Positions 41,533 through 43,906 of a DNA stretch of 43,906 nt are shown here, one piece after another. The notes under the pieces are model-generated. The model did no database searches and was not told where the DNA came from. It was given only the letters and a program-made list of their open reading frames with translations. The position numbers and the translations under genes are program-made. The stretch comes from Lachnospiraceae bacterium UBA1201 (GTDB lineage: Bacteria; Bacillota; Clostridia; Lachnospirales; Lachnospiraceae). Each line of letters starts with the position of its first letter. The first letter of the stretch is position 1. The stretch covers positions 1 through 43,906 of the forward strand of contig DBXX01000067.1 of assembly GCA_002309675.1 (NCBI GenBank), given 5' to 3'.

Positions 41533-42603
41533 GTGAAGATCAGCATGCAGGAACCGGCGGTCCGGTATTTGGGACGCACATATGAGACTGACGGTGTTTT
41601 GTGGATGTCGAACCCGGCGACGGGGCTCGAGTTTCTCTTTTCGGGGCAGAATCTGACGCTCACGTTTTTGCGCAGCGACACGACCTGTGATCCGGTCAAT
41701 GCGCCCCATGTCGTCGTGTTTATCAATGGAGTTCGCGCAGCGGACTTTTTGGTGTGCCGTTCGCGGGAGAGTGTATGCATCTATGACAGAGCTGCCGGCG
41801 CTCTTGAAGAGCCGGCGTGTGTTACTGTTTTGAAGGCTTCCGAGGGCTGCGAGTCCTCTTTGGGCATCTGCCTGGAGGCGGAGACCACGGACGCAGGTGC
41901 GGTTATGACCGCGACGGAGCCGAAGGCGAAGCTGATCGAGTTCGTCGGTGATTCCATCACGTGCGGATATGGCGTGAACGGAGTACTCGGGGATCTGTTT
42001 TCCACGCAGAATGAGGATGCGACGAAGGCTTATGCCTATCTGGCAGCCCGTGAGCTGGACTGTGACTATTCCATGGTGGCCATGAGCGGCCATGGTGTGA
42101 TCTCCGGCTACACGGAGGGAAATGAACCGGTCACATCGCAGTTAGTCATGCCGTACTATGAAAAGCTCGGACGATGTTATACGGAGGATGAAGCATTTTC
42201 CCCGCAGAAAACGTCCTGGGATTTTAAGAGAACGGCGGATATCCTGGTGGTGAACCTGGGGACCAATGACAGTAGTTACTGCAGGGAGATCCCGGAGCGC
42301 AGGCAGGCATACGCAGATGCGTATGTGCGGATGCTGTATGTCTTGCGGGCGAAGAACCCGCATGCGAAGATCTGGTGCACGCTCGGCGTGATGGACCAGA
42401 CCGTGTATGACAGCATGACGGAGGCAGTCGCGCGCTACCAAAGCGAGACGAAGGATAGGGCAGTATATACCCTGAAATTCGATCTACAGCGCCCAGAGGA
42501 CGGTTTTGCGGTAGACTGGCATCCCACTGCAACCACACAGGGAAAAGCCGCTAAACGGCTTGTAAATGAGTTAAAAGGACATGTATGCTCTCAGAGTGAG
42601 TAA
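41533..42603 (+). CDS. CE2-like carbohydrate esterase (SGNH hydrolase)
   Basis: A 356-residue protein resembling family 2 carbohydrate esterases, which remove acetyl groups from xylan, glucomannan and their oligosaccharides. The N-terminal part (about 1-125) is a jelly-roll-like domain (EFLFSGQNLTLTFLRSD, VVVFINGVRAADF). The SGNH domain has the nucleophile Ser141 in FVGDSITCGYGV, VVNLGTNDSS as the Gly/Asn blocks, and DWHPT with Asp328 and His330. No signal peptide is visible, so the enzyme looks cytoplasmic. The start is uncertain: GTG 41533 has GGAGG 11 bases upstream, while ATG 41545 would remove four residues. It precedes a secreted GH5 cellulase by 26 bases, consistent with a polysaccharide-use unit. 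Confidence 0.84.
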   Translation: MKISMQEPAVRYLGRTYETDGVLWMSNPATGLEFLFSGQNLTLTFLRSDTTCDPVNAPHVVVFINGVRAADFLVCRSRESVCIYDRAAGALEEPACVTVLKASEGCESSLGICLEAETTDAGAVMTATEPKAKLIEFVGDSITCGYGVNGVLGDLFSTQNEDATKAYAYLAARELDCDYSMVAMSGHGVISGYTEGNEPVTSQLVMPYYEKLGRCYTEDEAFSPQKTSWDFKRTADILVVNLGTNDSSYCREIPERRQAYADAYVRMLYVLRAKNPHAKIWCTLGVMDQTVYDSMTEAVARYQSETKDRAVYTLKFDLQRPEDGFAVDWHPTATTQGKAAKRLVNELKGHVCSQSE

Positions 42604-42629
42604 GAATACGACAAACGGCGGAGGTTTGA

Positions 42630-43906
42630 ATGAAAAAGACTACGAAAACAACAGGATGTATAAAGAAGACTGTCGGCGTGATGCTGGCGGGTGTGCTCTG
42701 CATGAGTACATTGGCCGGTTGCGGTAAGGACACGCCGGATGAGACGACGCCGGCAACGGCCGCGATCGCGGACACCACGGCGGCAGATACGACTGCGGCA
42801 GACACGACCGCAGCAAATACAACGCAGGCAGATACGACCGCGAAGCCGGTCGATACCACGGCTGCAACGACGGCGGCGCCTACCCAGGCTCCGACGACGG
42901 AAGCTCCCACGGATCCGGTGACGCAGCCGGGGGAGATCATCTCGCTGGAAGCATTTCCCGAGGTGACTATCCCCGATTCGGAAGCGCTCCGCTTCGTGGA
43001 GAACCTGCAGATCGGCTGGAATCTGGGAAATACATTTGACGCGATCTCCGGGTCGACCGGGATGGGGCTGGAGACGGCCTGGGTCGGCGTGAAGACGTCG
43101 CAGAAACTCATACAGACGGTATATGACGCGGGATTTCGGACCATCCGTATTCCGGTTTCATGGCATGGCCATGTCGATCCGGCTACGATGAAGATCGACG
43201 AAGCGTGGTTGAGCCGCGTGCAGGAGGTCGTAGACTGGTCGCTGGATGCCGGCCTGTATGTTATCATCAACATCCATCATGACAACGATAAAAACGATAA
43301 GGGACTGTATCTATACACGTCCTATGATGAACTCGAGACTTCGAAGAAGTACGTGACTGCGATCTGGTCACAGGTCGCTGAGCGTTTCGCCGATTATGAC
43401 GAGCATCTGATTTTCGAAACGATGAACGAGCCGCGTGCAGTCGGAACCTCTTATGAGTGGTGGGTCGCTGCGGCCGGTAAAGAGGGTAAGGAAGTCATCG
43501 ACTGCGTCAACCAGCTGAACCAGACCATCGTGGATACGATCCGCGGACAGGGCAGCGAGGGGAACCGCAAGCGTTATATCATGTGCCCGGGTTACTGTGC
43601 TTCGCCGGATTTCGTAACACCGTCTTCTTTTGCGTTGCCGTCCGATGATCAGGCGCTGGCAGAGAACCGCATTCTCGTATCCATCCATGCGTACCGCCCG
43701 TATTATTTCGCACTGGCGGGTCCGAACGAGAGCCAGTACACGGAGAAATTCACCATCGCGAAGGCATCGGACCGCAAGGACATCGATTCGTTTATAAAAG
43801 CAGTCTACTCGAAGTATGTTTCGAAGGGTGTCGGCGTTGTGATCGGTGAGTTCGGCGCACGCCTGAAGAACGGAAACGATCGCTCCCGTGAAGAATTTGC
43901 CGCATA
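42630..43906 (+). CDS. GH5-family endoglucanase lipoprotein, 3' truncated
   Basis: A glycoside hydrolase family 5 cellulase-type enzyme, open to the last base, with about 425 codons in view. The N-terminus is a basic signal followed by LAGVLCMSTLAGC, with lipobox LAGC and lipidated Cys at residue 31. A long Thr/Ala/Asp-rich linker (about 35-100) contains repeated ADTTA-like units. The catalytic domain starts near residue 115 with NLQIGWNLGNTFDA. Next come IRIPVSWHGHVDP, YVIINIHHDN, FETMNEPR with acid/base Glu267, and VGVVIGEFGAR with nucleophile Glu407. The layout points to the GH5_4-like group. ATG 42630 follows GGAGG at 42619-42623. It is anchored outside the cell and would cut beta-glucan or xyloglucan chains whose fragments feed imported-sugar enzymes. 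Confidence 0.9.
   Translation, partial: MKKTTKTTGCIKKTVGVMLAGVLCMSTLAGCGKDTPDETTPATAAIADTTAADTTAADTTAANTTQADTTAKPVDTTAATTAAPTQAPTTEAPTDPVTQPGEIISLEAFPEVTIPDSEALRFVENLQIGWNLGNTFDAISGSTGMGLETAWVGVKTSQKLIQTVYDAGFRTIRIPVSWHGHVDPATMKIDEAWLSRVQEVVDWSLDAGLYVIINIHHDNDKNDKGLYLYTSYDELETSKKYVTAIWSQVAERFADYDEHLIFETMNEPRAVGTSYEWWVAAAGKEGKEVIDCVNQLNQTIVDTIRGQGSEGNRKRYIMCPGYCASPDFVTPSSFALPSDDQALAENRILVSIHAYRPYYFALAGPNESQYTEKFTIAKASDRKDIDSFIKAVYSKYVSKGVGVVIGEFGARLKNGNDRSREEFAA

Noticed and set aside
42760..42880. Tandem-repeat-like DNA in the GH5 gene as a possible CRISPR or minisatellite
   Set aside because: The repeats are imperfect, in frame, and encode a Thr/Ala linker typical of secreted glycosidases.
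42739..42921. Arg-rich 60-codon frame in the GH5 linker
   Set aside because: Product of the repetitive Thr/Ala linker codons read in another frame.
1..43906. tRNA, rRNA, insertion sequence, phage or CRISPR content
   Set aside because: No cloverleaf, transposase motif, inverted terminal repeats with target duplication, or spaced direct repeats were seen in any intergenic region.

Overview
The window is 43.9 kb of gene-dense bacterial chromosome with every recognisable gene on the + strand. It looks like a member of class Clostridia, probably a Lachnospiraceae-type gut or rumen anaerobe. The evidence is a SCIFF peptide with its radical-SAM maturase, HemZ, DegV, a fused SecDF, a long bifunctional Rel, an isoleucine T-box in front of a long-form IleS, and Firmicutes-style Shine-Dalgarno sites and sigma-A promoters with 17-bp spacers. 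Plant cell-wall enzymes (GH120-like xylosidase, CE2-like esterase, secreted GH5 cellulase) suggest a fibre-degrading lifestyle. The exact taxon cannot be named from sequence alone.

Layout: 1-2.5 kb, gatB (5' truncated) and a CorC/HlyC-type membrane protein. 2.5-8.0 kb, scfA-scfB-secDF-tgt-yajC, which combines peptide maturation, Sec export and queuosine tRNA modification. 8.1-9.5 kb, a small unknown protein and a U32-like protein. 9.6-16.4 kb, an amino-acid block leuB-ilvD-ilvB-serC-serA. 16.4-24.7 kb, DUF1015 protein, recJ, rel, a metallo-beta-lactamase-fold hydrolase and hemZ. 24.7-28.2 kb, degV, hisS and a membrane-anchored protein of unknown role. 28.2-31.7 kb, GH120-like beta-xylosidase, hotdog thioesterase and AEC-family transporter. 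31.7-34.8 kb, a visibly AT-richer stretch with two lipoproteins. 34.8-40.8 kb, T-box leader, ileS and glgP. 40.8-41.4 kb, a cold-shock protein with a long leader. 41.5-43.9 kb, a CE2-like esterase and a GH5 lipoprotein cellulase that runs off the end.

The most unusual signal is in the intergenic RNA. Many gene junctions carry a short perfect or near-perfect stem-loop a few bases upstream of the Shine-Dalgarno site. Several stems share a GGTC/GACC or AGGT/ACCT core, and three of them differ by paired compensatory changes. A separate nested structure of about 75 nt lies between serA and the DUF1015 gene and has no terminator tail. Both are candidates for undescribed cis-acting RNA elements. No tRNA, rRNA, CRISPR array, insertion sequence or phage gene was recognised.
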